From contig CAVTZP010000004.1 of NCBI GenBank assembly GCA_963739245.1, positions 1 to 64,000 of the forward strand: DNA of 64,000 nucleotides, read 5' to 3'. The stretch comes from CAVTZP01 sp963739245. GTDB lineage: Bacteria > Chloroflexota > Dehalococcoidia > Dehalococcoidales > BS750m-G39. The notes under the pieces were generated by a model. The model was given only the letters and a program-made list of their open reading frames with translations. It was not told the origin of the DNA and searched no databases. The position numbers and the translations under genes are program-made. Shown here piece by piece: positions 1-7,749 of the stretch. Numbering within the stretch: position 1 is the stretch's first letter; the number at the start of each line of letters is the position of its first letter.

Positions 1-176
1 TCATCTGCACGTAGCCTGGCAATTCGATAGATAAAACGCTCGACGGGTCCAATGGCGGGTGTAAGAAACACGCGTTCGCCCTGATACACCCGCGCCATGT
101 ACGCTCCCAGCGGCTTGACAAGCAACAGTAGGATTAACAAATACAGCCCGATTTGAAGCCAATCGAAGATAGTCAT
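1..176 (-). CDS. kdpA: KdpA, potassium-transporting ATPase subunit A (N-terminal part only)
   Basis: First 58 codons of KdpA, the K+-binding and translocating membrane subunit of the high-affinity KdpFABC pump; the rest lies beyond base 1. The translation opens MTIFDWLQIGLYLLILLLLV and continues KPLGAYMARVYQGER..., the usual KdpA first transmembrane helix followed by a Lys-Pro-Leu-Gly-Ala/Tyr-Met stretch. The ATG overlaps the kdpF stop by four bases (ATGA), so the two are translationally coupled. Expressed leftward, with kdpB and kdpC presumably following. Identity is from the family signature; only the N terminus is visible. Confidence 0.9.
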   Translation of the reverse strand, partial: MTIFDWLQIGLYLLILLLLVKPLGAYMARVYQGERVFLTPAIGPVERFIYRIARLRAD

Positions 177-265
177 TTGAACCACTCCGGCTTCAGAAGC
201 GCCAAAATAAGATACACCAGCAGACAGAGTGATATTACACCCGAAACAATATATAGAATATTCAT
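173..265 (-). CDS. kdpF: KdpF, small stabilising subunit of the K+-ATPase
   Basis: A 30-residue single-span membrane peptide (MNILYIVSGVISLCLLVYLI... ending KPEWFK). KdpF proteins are about 29 residues, hydrophobic, and end in a short basic/acidic aromatic tail. They stabilise the KdpABC complex. Position immediately upstream of kdpA, with an ATGA overlap, fixes the identity. It is too short for most automatic gene callers. Confidence 0.85.
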   Translation of the reverse strand: MNILYIVSGVISLCLLVYLILALLKPEWFK

Positions 266-266
266 C

Positions 267-359
267 TCACGGCCTCATCAGGCGCTGGCAAATAAGTACC
301 AATCCCAGACTCGCCAGCAAGAATAACACAATAATCAGTAAGGAAACCAGGTCATTCAT
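267..359 (-). CDS. 30-residue hydrophobic peptide at the head of the kdp operon
   Basis: An ORF of 30 codons (MNDLVSLLIIVLFLLASLGL... ending QRLMRP) that stops one base before the kdpF start codon. It has an acidic N terminus, one predicted membrane span and a basic C-terminal tail. Small hydrophobic ORFs in front of kdpF occur in several bacteria, but I do not know an assigned function. The tight spacing and clean amphipathic layout argue for a real gene rather than a chance ORF. A role as an extra Kdp micro-subunit is inference. Confidence 0.6.
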   Translation of the reverse strand: MNDLVSLLIIVLFLLASLGLVLICQRLMRP

Positions 360-799
360 TCTTTATATTGTAGGCTTTAAAGGTAAGCGTTTCAAGGGAT
401 GTCACATCCTCTGCCCACTTTCGCTTGTTTTTCAAAAACTACTCATATACCCAGAGGGGCTACCCGCATATTAGCTATTTCTTCAGATTCACCAATTTGA
501 CTTATTTTTCAGTGCATGTAAATTGCACAAAAGTCAGTTTCGTGCAATCCTAATGGCAATGGCAAGTTTTGTTACAGATGTCCAGCTAGCAGTCCATTTC
601 GGTGGAGTTCGACAATCATGTTCCTTAATGGAAACAGTTTATGAACACTATTGCTGACTACTGAATCTGCGAATCTTTCTTGTCTTAGCTAGATTTGGCG
701 CTATCCCAAGCCAGAGTAAAGAGACCGCTTTGAGGTTCTACCTGCCATTGCAACGGGGTGTTGACAAATTAATAAAAGTATCTAAATAGAGGAGAAGGA
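360..799. other. 440-bp intergenic region upstream of kdp, with small inverted repeats
   Basis: No convincing gene on either strand. It contains a perfect 6-bp inverted repeat around one base (GGATGT-C-ACATCC, 397-409) just upstream of the first kdp-operon ORF. A second motif, GTGCA-N7-TGCAC (512-528), is followed by a third half site GTGCAA at 542-547. These could be operators for the leftward kdp operon. No known riboswitch fold was recognised. Confidence 0.4.
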
Positions 800-828
800 G
801 GGAAAGGAATGGCTATTCGTCCTTTCCC
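800..828 (-). terminator. Possible terminator hairpin of the nitroreductase gene
   Basis: A 9-bp perfect inverted repeat (GGGAAAGGA ... TCCTTTCCC) with an 11-base loop, about 30 bases past the stop codon of the leftward nitroreductase gene. The downstream side is pyrimidine-rich but has no clean U tract, so termination efficiency is uncertain. Confidence 0.45.
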
Positions 829-859
829 CACTACTCCCACCTTCCATGCGCACAATCAA

Positions 860-1492
860 TTATTCGTATTTCCCCCAAAAAACGATTTTGCTAATATCTT
901 TTCTGGGTCTGGGCTTGGGATCCTCGCCAGGATACCCCAAGGGTAGCAAAGCATGCACAAATATGCTATCCGGTAAATTCATGACTTTATGAGCATCTTT
1001 GGGGGATATCGCTCCCATCCAACAGGTACCCAGGCCCTGATTTACAGCTTCTAAAGTCATATACGCGATAGCAATCATAATCTGCTCGCTAGCTTTCACA
1101 ATCATCACCTGTTCACCTAGACGGTATGGTGCGAACACATCGCTCTGTAAAACTACATTATCCAAAAATTCGTCTGTCCAATCCATCACGCCGGTATCTC
1201 TAAGTTGCTTCAAGGCCTCTCTATGTAGCTTGCGAGAGAAGTCATTTATTGAACCACAACAAACAATTACAACCGGAGCACTACTGACTTGAGGTTGTCC
1301 ACCGGCAGCCTTTGCTAATTCTTCTATTTTAGCCTTATCTTGAACCACAATGAAACGCCATGGTTGAGTGTTTCCCCATGATGGCGCTCGCCTGCCTGCC
1401 TCCAACACCTTTTCAATCTTTTCTTTTTCCACAGGCACCGGCTTCCACCTTCTTATACTTGCCCTCTTCAGAATAGCACCTGATACGTCCAT
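860..1492 (-). CDS. Nitroreductase family FMN-dependent oxidoreductase
   Basis: 210-residue protein of the nitroreductase superfamily (FMN-dependent NAD(P)H oxidoreductases). Visible hallmarks are the N-terminal phosphate-contacting SIRRWKPVPV segment (residues 13-22), RAPSWGNTQPWRF for FMN binding (about residues 35-47), and a C-terminal LPLGYPGEDPKPRPRK that is the classic GYP..(K/R).RK tail. The start is the ATG at 1492, preceded by a strong GGAGGAG; a start 14 codons upstream lacks such a site. Monocistronic, divergent from the Rrf2 gene. The physiological substrate cannot be told from sequence. Confidence 0.85.
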   Translation of the reverse strand: MDVSGAILKRASIRRWKPVPVEKEKIEKVLEAGRRAPSWGNTQPWRFIVVQDKAKIEELAKAAGGQPQVSSAPVVIVCCGSINDFSRKLHREALKQLRDTGVMDWTDEFLDNVVLQSDVFAPYRLGEQVMIVKASEQIMIAIAYMTLEAVNQGLGTCWMGAISPKDAHKVMNLPDSIFVHALLPLGYPGEDPKPRPRKDISKIVFWGKYE

Positions 1493-1616
1493 TTTGGTTC
1501 TCCTCCTTATCCTTCCTTTTGTCGTTTTAGTCACTCTGATTAATTTGTCAATATTGACCCCCCGAAAACGAGTCCAGTTCCAGTGTTAGAACGGACGTTG
1601 AAAAAGGGATGATAGA

Positions 1617-1686
1617 TTGACAGTCTTACCATTTTATGGTATTGTATACTAAGTTGATAATATTAGTCAACAAAGGAGCTAAACCA
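1617..1686 (+). promoter_or_regulatory. Promoter/operator of the first Rrf2 gene (leader copy 1)
   Basis: TTGACA (1617-1622), 17-bp spacer, TATTGT (1640-1645), then ACTAA-N10-TTAGT inverted repeat and an AAAGGAG ribosome site in front of the Rrf2 start. The block is nearly identical to the leaders at 30972-31041 and 40640-40708, which also sit in front of Rrf2 start codons. That makes an autoregulatory operator likely. Confidence 0.6.
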
Positions 1687-2130
1687 ATGAAGCTTTCGAC
1701 AAGAGGACGATATGGAACCAGGGCGCTTTTAGATTTAGCACTCCATCAGGGGGAGGAACCGGTTCTACTAAAAGACATTGCGGAGAGGGAGCAGATTTCA
1801 GTACGCTATCTAGAGCATCTGATTACCCCCCTTATAGCTGGGGGCATAGTAAGAACCACTCGAGGGGCAAAGGGGGGAGTTTCACTGGTTAAACCTCCTA
1901 AGGAAATAAAGCTGAGCGAAGTCATTCAACTTCTTGAGGGCTCAGTTGCTCCGGTAGAGTGTGTTAACAGTCCAGGAATATGCAGCCGCTCCAAATTATG
2001 CGTCACCCGGGATATCTGGGGTGAACTGAAGCAGGCAATGGATGGGGTTTTAGAGTCTACGACCCTGCAGAACTTAGTGGAACGACAAAGGAGAAAGGAG
2101 CAGCCTGAACAGGCTATGTATTACATATAA
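1687..2130 (+). CDS. Rrf2/IscR-family transcriptional regulator (copy 1)
   Basis: 147-residue winged-helix regulator. The N terminus MKLSTRGRYGTRALLDLAL is the family signature. A C-terminal C-x6-C-x5-C cluster (CVNSPGIC-SRSKL-C) matches the Fe-S cluster ligands of IscR/NsrR-type members. The ATG at 1687 follows AAAGGAG and aligns with the start of the near-identical paralogue at 40709, so the 17-codon upstream extension is rejected. It heads the sulfur-trafficking operon, so it is a good candidate Fe-S or cysteine-status sensor (IscR- or CymR-like). The effector is inference. Confidence 0.9.
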   Translation: MKLSTRGRYGTRALLDLALHQGEEPVLLKDIAEREQISVRYLEHLITPLIAGGIVRTTRGAKGGVSLVKPPKEIKLSEVIQLLEGSVAPVECVNSPGICSRSKLCVTRDIWGELKQAMDGVLESTTLQNLVERQRRKEQPEQAMYYI

Positions 2131-2178
2131 GCCTGCTGCTAATAACTCGAACGTCATACATAAAAAGAGAGGGCTTCT

Positions 2179-3186
2179 ATGATTGACAGGTATTCAAAAC
2201 AAACCCTTTTCCCGGGAATAGGTGAAGAAGGGCAGAAGAAACTAGGCAGCAGCAACGTGGCAATCATTGGCTGTGGAGCACTGGGAACTGTTATTGCCAC
2301 TTCTCTGGTGCGTGCCGGTGTAGGGAAAGTTAAGATTATTGATAGAGATTTTATTGAGTACCACAACCTGCAGCGGCAAGTCCTGTTTGATGAAGAGGAT
2401 ATAAAAGCTCAACTGCCCAAGGCGATAGCCGCTGAGCGTCACTTAAAGAGGGTCAATTCCTCAGTTGAAATTGAGGGTGTAGTCGCCGATGTGAATTACA
2501 CCAATATTGAGCGGCTGGTCGCTAATGCCGATTTGATCCTGGATGGACTGGATAATTTTGAAACCCGGCTCCTTATAAACGATGTTTCCTTAAAGCATGG
2601 TATTCCGTGGGTATATGGCGGAGCCATAGCTGCATCGGGAATGACGATGAATATCATTCCGGGTGAAGCTCCATGTTTTCGGTGTCTCTATGGCTCTATC
2701 GGCAGGGGCATAGCACTGACCTGTGACACAGCCGGGGTAATCAGTCCTGCCCCTTTTATTATCGCCTCTCTGCAAGCCGCGGAAGCAATGAAGATATTGG
2801 TCGGAGCTAAGGAACTCAATCGGGACCTTATAGTGATTGATGCTTGGAAAGGCAAATTTTCCCGCCTTAAGGTTAGCCGTCGTGCCGATTGCCCAGCCTG
2901 TCAGGGTGAATACGAGTTTCTGGAGGCGAGGTTTGGAACGAGAACGGCTTCACTTTGCGGGCAGAATGCAGTGCAGGTCTTGAACCCCGAGATAGCAAGT
3001 GTTTCCCTCGAAGGGCTCGCCGCACGTCTTAGCCCATTGGGAGAAGTCAGCTATAACGAGTTTATGCTGCGCTTTGTGGTTGATTCTCATGAGATGGTTG
3101 TCTTCCCCGACGGGCGGGCTATCGTGAAGAACACAGATGATGAAGCACTGGCAAGGGGACTTTATGCCAAATATATTGGAACTTAG
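2179..3186 (+). CDS. ThiF/MoeB/HesA-family E1-like adenylyltransferase
   Basis: 335 residues. E1-like enzymes adenylate the C-terminal Gly-Gly of small sulfur carriers such as MoaD and ThiS. The nucleotide-binding motif IIGCGALGTVIATSL is near residue 30, the DxDxIEYxNLQRQ segment (IDRDFIEYHNLQRQ) is present, and two zinc CxxC pairs are seen (CFRC and CPAC). The C-terminal about 90 residues go beyond the usual 245-residue MoeB length and include another Cys; I do not recognise this extension, which is not a clear rhodanese domain. A MoaD/ThiS-like carrier and a desulfurase are in the same operon, which supports the assignment. Whether it serves molybdopterin, thiamine or cysteine synthesis is open. 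Confidence 0.85.
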   Translation: MIDRYSKQTLFPGIGEEGQKKLGSSNVAIIGCGALGTVIATSLVRAGVGKVKIIDRDFIEYHNLQRQVLFDEEDIKAQLPKAIAAERHLKRVNSSVEIEGVVADVNYTNIERLVANADLILDGLDNFETRLLINDVSLKHGIPWVYGGAIAASGMTMNIIPGEAPCFRCLYGSIGRGIALTCDTAGVISPAPFIIASLQAAEAMKILVGAKELNRDLIVIDAWKGKFSRLKVSRRADCPACQGEYEFLEARFGTRTASLCGQNAVQVLNPEIASVSLEGLAARLSPLGEVSYNEFMLRFVVDSHEMVVFPDGRAIVKNTDDEALARGLYAKYIGT

Positions 3187-3196
3187 GTGAGCTACT

Positions 3197-4372
3197 ATGA
3201 TTTATCTGGATAATGCAGCAACATCGTGGCCCAAACCGGAAAGCGTTTATCTTACGGTGGACGACTTCCTAAGAAGGAAAGGGGGTAATCCGGGTCGTGG
3301 TAGCCACAGTATGGCTGTAGCCGCTAGGAAGACGGTTTGGGAAACCAGGATGCTTGTTGCCAAGCTTATTAACGCTGTGGAAATGAACCGAGTTATATTC
3401 ACCTTCAATTGCACTGATTCGCTGAATATAGGGCTGAAGGGGCTGCTCAGACCGGGCGACCACGTCATCACCAGCTCTATTGAGCATAACTCTATGATTC
3501 GCCCGCTGAGAAAACTTGAGCGGCAAGGGGTCAGAGTAACCAGGCTTTCTCCCCATTCCGGGGATGGGTTTGTGTCTATAGAGGACATAGAAAGGGCGAT
3601 AACCAAGGAAACCAAGCTGGTGGTGATGACTCATGCCTCTAACGTGACTGGGGTCATTCAACCAATTGAAGAATACGGAGAAATTACTCGGCGGCATAAC
3701 ATAACCTTCATGGTCGATGCAGCACAAACTGCTGGTAAGTATCCGCTTGATGTCCAAGGGGGCAACATCGACCTACTCGCCTTTTCCGGTCACAAAGGTC
3801 TGTTCGGGCCGCCAGGTACCGGCGTACTCTATATAGGCGAGGGGGTTGACCTTGATTCATTGCGTGAGGGTGGCACTGGCTCACACTCCGAACAGGAGGA
3901 GCAGCCAGCAGACCTGCCCTACAAGTTTGAGGCCGGAACAGTAAATAGTGTCGGCCTCGCCGGACTGGGCGCCGGGCTGAAGTTTATTTTCAAGGAAGGA
4001 ATGGCGAAAATCCTGATGTATGAGAAATCCCTGACCGAACAGCTGCTTGAAGGTCTATCTCACATCCCACGGGTAACGGTCTACGGCGTAAAAGACCGGG
4101 CCAAGCAAGCGCCTATCGTCTCCTTTAACCTTGAGGGATATGAGCCAGCGGAGGTGGGAACTATTCTTGACCAAGCGTTTGACATCAAGGTAAGGACAGG
4201 GCTTCATTGTGCCCTGGCGGCTCATAAGACCCTGGGTACCTATCCCTTAGGTACTATTCGCTTGAGCCCAGGGTATTTCAATACTGCCGAGGAGATTAAT
4301 CTGACGCTTGAGGCGGTAGAGAAGATTGCGGGGATGCCCACCCCTCAGTTAAGTGGTTCATCGGAAAACTAG
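3197..4372 (+). CDS. Class-V aminotransferase, cysteine desulfurase family (EF2568-like)
   Basis: 391-residue PLP enzyme. It opens MIYLDNAATSWPKP. The PLP-binding lysine sits in FSGHKGLFGPPGTG and the putative persulfide cysteine in RTGLHCALAAHK. The pattern matches the cysteine desulfurase-like subfamily exemplified by Enterococcus EF2568, which co-occurs with selenium-dependent molybdenum hydroxylase maturation genes. YqeB and XdhC, two other members of that gene set, are 2.5-4.4 kb downstream in the same operon. It probably liberates S or Se from (seleno)cysteine for the carrier or molybdopterin. It starts 10 bases after the E1-like gene. Confidence 0.85.
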   Translation: MIYLDNAATSWPKPESVYLTVDDFLRRKGGNPGRGSHSMAVAARKTVWETRMLVAKLINAVEMNRVIFTFNCTDSLNIGLKGLLRPGDHVITSSIEHNSMIRPLRKLERQGVRVTRLSPHSGDGFVSIEDIERAITKETKLVVMTHASNVTGVIQPIEEYGEITRRHNITFMVDAAQTAGKYPLDVQGGNIDLLAFSGHKGLFGPPGTGVLYIGEGVDLDSLREGGTGSHSEQEEQPADLPYKFEAGTVNSVGLAGLGAGLKFIFKEGMAKILMYEKSLTEQLLEGLSHIPRVTVYGVKDRAKQAPIVSFNLEGYEPAEVGTILDQAFDIKVRTGLHCALAAHKTLGTYPLGTIRLSPGYFNTAEEINLTLEAVEKIAGMPTPQLSGSSEN

Positions 4373-4393
4373 AGAAAGGACGGTGAATGGCTG

Positions 4394-4663
4394 ATGAAGA
4401 TTACCCTAGAATCAAGCTTTAACTTGAATAATGAGATAGATTTTGAGACTCAAAGTGCTACGTTAAGCGCTCTACTTGAGGAGTTATCAGGTAACTATAG
4501 GCTGGGAAGCTCCGAGTTTTTTGATAGTAAACGCAAAGAGGTTTATCCCCACTGGGTCGTGTTTGTTAACGAGCAGCCATACCAGGCTCTTACTGATGGC
4601 TTAAATACTAAGTTAAAAGATGGAGATAAGGTGGAAATTTACTTGATTATGTCAGGAGGCTAA
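4394..4663 (+). CDS. MoaD/ThiS-like sulfur carrier protein
   Basis: 89-residue beta-grasp ubiquitin-like protein ending in MSGG, the Gly-Gly tail that an E1-like enzyme adenylates and a desulfurase thiocarboxylates. The segment WVVFVNEQPYQALTDGLNTK followed by LKDGDKVEIYLIMSGG is the usual MoaD/ThiS strand order. It is co-operonic with the E1-like enzyme, the desulfurase and CysK, so it may deliver sulfur to molybdopterin or, as in CysO-type systems, directly to cysteine synthesis. The sequence does not decide between these. Confidence 0.85.
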   Translation: MKITLESSFNLNNEIDFETQSATLSALLEELSGNYRLGSSEFFDSKRKEVYPHWVVFVNEQPYQALTDGLNTKLKDGDKVEIYLIMSGG

Positions 4664-4687
4664 ACTTTTCGCTAAAGGAGGATTGGG

Positions 4688-5143
4688 ATGGCAAAGATAG
4701 ATATGGTCTGCCCATTTACTCAGAGGTTGTGTGACGAGTGTCCGCTTTACCGGGGCAGACATTACTACTTATGTTTCTGCGAGAAATATCGGGGCTACAT
4801 TGGCGAGGCAGAGGGAGATACCGGGTCTGGGAGTGACCAGCATTCGGTTGACTTCCACGCCTTGATGAAGCTTATGGAGCCATGGGCTGGTCACCGACCG
4901 GAAGCCGAGCCAAAAGTTAGACTAAAGGTTATTGATATGGAAAGTGGGGCAACCACAGTTTGTGAGCTTGATGAAGCCAAAACCTGGGACTGGGGCAATC
5001 CAGAAATGATGAGGATGATCGGCGGTATTCAAATCACGAGCTGGGATAAGTTGGTTGAGCTTGTATCATTTAAGGCTAAGAAGGGCTACCAAGAAGTAGA
5101 GGTTTATGAAGCTCCCTGTTTCATACTGTTAGGAGGAGGATAA
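4688..5143 (+). CDS. Unknown Cys-rich conserved protein in the sulfur operon
   Basis: 151 residues, family not recognised. The N terminus carries six cysteines in 25 residues (CPFTQRLCDECPLYRG followed by YLCFCEKYRG), arranged like a metal or Fe-S site. A linker and an acidic/hydrophobic second half follow. The C terminus is LLGGG. The codons for these glycines form the AGGAGGAGG ribosome site of cysK, so the Gly tail may be imposed by translation signals rather than being a carrier tail. Tight spacing on both sides places it in the sulfur-relay operon; a role as metal-binding partner is inference. Confidence 0.7.
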   Translation: MAKIDMVCPFTQRLCDECPLYRGRHYYLCFCEKYRGYIGEAEGDTGSGSDQHSVDFHALMKLMEPWAGHRPEAEPKVRLKVIDMESGATTVCELDEAKTWDWGNPEMMRMIGGIQITSWDKLVELVSFKAKKGYQEVEVYEAPCFILLGGG

Positions 5144-5150
5144 ACTCAAG

Positions 5151-6148
5151 ATGGTCAAGACCCAAAAAGAAGATACCCTTCAATACAAGACAATACAGCT
5201 GCCAAAGCTAACCAGAGGCATAGCCAGAGACTCTACTGAGCTAATCGGGAATACACCACTGGTAAAATTGAATCGGGTAACCGAGGGGCTAAAGGCTGAG
5301 GTAGTAGCCAAACTTGAGTCCTTCAATCCCGTGGGAAGCGTTAAAGACAGGATTGGGGTAGCCATGATTGTTGATGCTGAGGAGAGGGGACTTATTAGCA
5401 AAGATACGGTTATCGTTGAGCCCACTAGCGGCAACACCGGCATCGCCCTCGCCTTTGTCTGTGCCGCCAGGGGATACAGGCTCATCCTCACCATGCCTGA
5501 CACGATGTCATTGGAACGGAGGCAGCTTCTATCTATTTTCGGCTCTGAGCTGGTGTTGACCCCTGGAGCCGAAGGGATGCGCGGGGCGGTCAGAAAGGCG
5601 GAGCAACTAGTGGCAGAAAACCCTAACTACTTTATGCCCCAGCAGTTCAAGAACCCAGTCAATCCGGAGATACACCGGCTGACCACCGCTGAGGAGATAT
5701 GGCGGGATACCGATGGCAAAGTAGACATTCTGGTCGCTGGGGTAGGCACGGGTGGAACAATTACCGGGGTGGCTGAAGTAATCAAACCAAGGAAACCACA
5801 GTTTAAAGCCATCGCCGTTGAGCCGGTTGATTCTCCGGTACTTTCTGGGGGAAACAAGGCTCACACAAGATTCAGGGCATCGGGGCTGGCTTTATTCCCG
5901 ACGTTTTGCGGCTGGATTTGGTTGATGAAATTATTAAGGTCACCAATGAAGACGCTGGAATAATGGCGAGAAGATTAGCCAAGGAAGAAGGAATTCTGGC
6001 TGGTATATCCTCAGGAGCGGCAACCTGGGCGGCACTGCAGGTAGCCAAACGACCAGAAAGCGAGGGTAAGCTCATAGTAGTCGTTCTGCCTGACACTGGT
6101 GAACGTTATCTTTCTACCTGGCTATTTCAGGAGCAAAAGCCGGATTAA
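5151..6148 (+). CDS. cysK: Cysteine synthase CysK, disrupted by a single-base frameshift
   Basis: O-acetylserine sulfhydrylase: O-acetylserine + sulfide to cysteine, PLP-dependent. The PLP lysine is in NPVGSVKDR (Lys65), followed by the TSGNTG substrate loop and GVGTGGT phosphate loop. Reading frame 1 is sound to LSGG (about 5851), then runs into unrelated residues and stops at 5963. The correct C terminus (IQGIGAGFIPDVLRLDLVDE ... PDTGERYLSTWLF) continues in another frame to 6148. One G missing from the G5 run at 5847-5851 restores a full-length enzyme. Either a homopolymer sequencing error or a real mutation. The next gene, cysE, makes its substrate. Confidence 0.88.
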
Positions 6149-6170
6149 ATAAAGGGGAAAGGATGCTAAC

Positions 6171-6869
6171 TTGTTTAAGACGTTAAGAGAGGATATTCAA
6201 ACAGTTTTTGCCAAAGACCCAGCGGCGAGGAGTGTACTAGAGGTCATCTTCTGCTACCCGGGGCTGCATGCTCTATGGTTTCACCGTTTTGCTCACTACC
6301 TCTGGCAACACAGGCTCTGGTTTCCAGCCCGACTCTTTTCACATATCAATCGCTTCTTAACCGGCATTGAAATCCACCCCGGAGCCAAAATCGGCCGGCG
6401 TTTCTTCGTAGACCACGGGGCGGGAGTGGTCATCGGGGAAACCGCTGAGGTAGGTGACGATGTGCTGATATATCAAGGAGTCGTCCTAGGTGGAACCACT
6501 TTAAAGAAAGGGAAGCGCCATCCTACAGTTGGCGATAACGTGGTAATAGGGACCGGGGCGGCAGCCCTAGGTGCTATCACCATAGGCGATGGTGCCAGAA
6601 TTGGCTCGGGTTCAGTAGTGGTAAAGTCAGTGCCACCCGGGGCAACGGTGGTGGGAATACCGGGAAGAATAGTAGAGGATAAGAAGCCGCTCATGGACTT
6701 AGAGCATGGCAGGTTGCCTGACCCGGTGGCAAAGGCGATAAGGCTGGTCCTCAAGGAGCAGGATAAGTTAGAAGAACGGCTGAAGAGGCTTGAGCATCTG
6801 ACCGGAGTAATAGCTCCTGCGGATGAATTAAAAAAGAGAAGGAGAAAGATTAAGAGAGAGTTTAGCTAG
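6171..6869 (+). CDS. cysE: Serine O-acetyltransferase
   Basis: 232-residue left-handed beta-helix acetyltransferase forming O-acetylserine from serine and acetyl-CoA. Hallmarks are GIEIHPGAKIGRRFFVDHGA, GVVIGETAEVGDDVLIYQGV, the LGGTTLKKGKRHPTVGDNV loop and hexapeptide repeats to GSGSVVVKSVPPGATVVGIP. It starts at a TTG (6171) preceded by GGGGAAAGGA; no in-frame ATG fits. The C terminus adds a charged segment of about 50 residues. It sits directly behind cysK, so the pair forms a complete serine-to-cysteine module. Confidence 0.93.
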   Translation: MFKTLREDIQTVFAKDPAARSVLEVIFCYPGLHALWFHRFAHYLWQHRLWFPARLFSHINRFLTGIEIHPGAKIGRRFFVDHGAGVVIGETAEVGDDVLIYQGVVLGGTTLKKGKRHPTVGDNVVIGTGAAALGAITIGDGARIGSGSVVVKSVPPGATVVGIPGRIVEDKKPLMDLEHGRLPDPVAKAIRLVLKEQDKLEERLKRLEHLTGVIAPADELKKRRRKIKREFS

Positions 6870-6918
6870 GGTGAGGGGATATGAATGCCGGCATAGTATC
6901 AATAGGAGCAGGTAGCTG

Positions 6919-7731
6919 ATGAGGAAACTATCTGAACTTATAGTATTGATTAAAGGGGGTGGAGAGGTAGCCAGTGGCATAGCCCACAGGCTGCACTGCA
7001 GCCATTTTCGGGTTTGCCTTACTGAGCTAGCTAGTCCCCTAGCAGTAAGCCGCGGTACCACCTTCTCCGAAGCGGTTTTTGACGGAGTGAAAACCATTGA
7101 GGGGGTAACAGCACAGCTTGTTTCTGCCCTGCCAGAAGAAGTCTACCAAGCTTGGCAACAGGGAAACATACCCGTAGTAATTAATCCTGAAGCGTCAATA
7201 AAGGAAAAGATAAAGCCTGACGTGCTAGTTGATGCCATCATGGCAAAAAGAAACACCGGAACCAGGATTACCGATGCCCCCTTAGTAATTGGCATGGGAA
7301 GAGGCTTTTATGCTGGTAGAGACGTGCATATTGTGGTAGAGACCAACCACAGCAATAACCTGGGTAGGGTAATACTTGATGGCGAAGCTGAGAAGAACAC
7401 TGGAATTCCTGTAGCTATAGGTAGACTTAGTAAAGAGAGGGTAATCTGGGCACCTGTAGCCGGCGTGTTTACCACGGATAGGGAGATTGGCGATTCAGTA
7501 GTTGGTGGTGAGGTTGTGGGGCGGGTTGGAGACTTGCCGCTAGAAGCGCCTATAGACGGCATATTGCGCGGTCTTATGAGAAGCGGGGTAAGGGTATCTA
7601 AAGGCACCAAGCTTATTGAGGTTGACCCGGTAAATGACAAGGCTGTTTGCTATGTCATCAGGGACAAGATGAGAGCTATAGCTTGGGGAGTTCTTGAAGC
7701 CATAATGCTGAAATTTAATACAGCTGACTAG
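6919..7731 (+). CDS. yqeB: YqeB-type selenium-dependent molybdenum cofactor maturation protein
   Basis: 270 residues. The N terminus (LIVLIKGGGEVASGIAHRL) and the central APVAGVFTTDREIGDSVVGG / APIDGILRGL segments match the YqeB family linked to selenium-dependent molybdenum hydroxylases. The central region resembles a biotinyl/lipoyl-like fold. The exact chemistry of YqeB is unknown; family association is by gene neighbourhood, and this cluster also has XdhC and an EF2568-like desulfurase. The ATG overlaps the stop of a 12-codon micro-ORF (TGATG), probably chance. Confidence 0.75.
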   Translation: MRKLSELIVLIKGGGEVASGIAHRLHCSHFRVCLTELASPLAVSRGTTFSEAVFDGVKTIEGVTAQLVSALPEEVYQAWQQGNIPVVINPEASIKEKIKPDVLVDAIMAKRNTGTRITDAPLVIGMGRGFYAGRDVHIVVETNHSNNLGRVILDGEAEKNTGIPVAIGRLSKERVIWAPVAGVFTTDREIGDSVVGGEVVGRVGDLPLEAPIDGILRGLMRSGVRVSKGTKLIEVDPVNDKAVCYVIRDKMRAIAWGVLEAIMLKFNTAD

Positions 7732-7749
7732 TCTTTTAGTGGGAGCAAG

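Noticed and set aside
360..799. c-di-AMP or other riboswitch upstream of kdp
   Set aside because: No conserved riboswitch core could be matched; only small inverted repeats are present.
3247..3757. Two long minus-strand ORFs opposite the desulfurase gene
   Set aside because: Shadows of a strongly supported coding frame, with no ribosome site and no recognisable domain.
6881..6919. 12-codon ORF overlapping the yqeB start
   Set aside because: Contains no codon bias of regulatory interest (no Cys/Met run) and no inverted repeat; probably chance.
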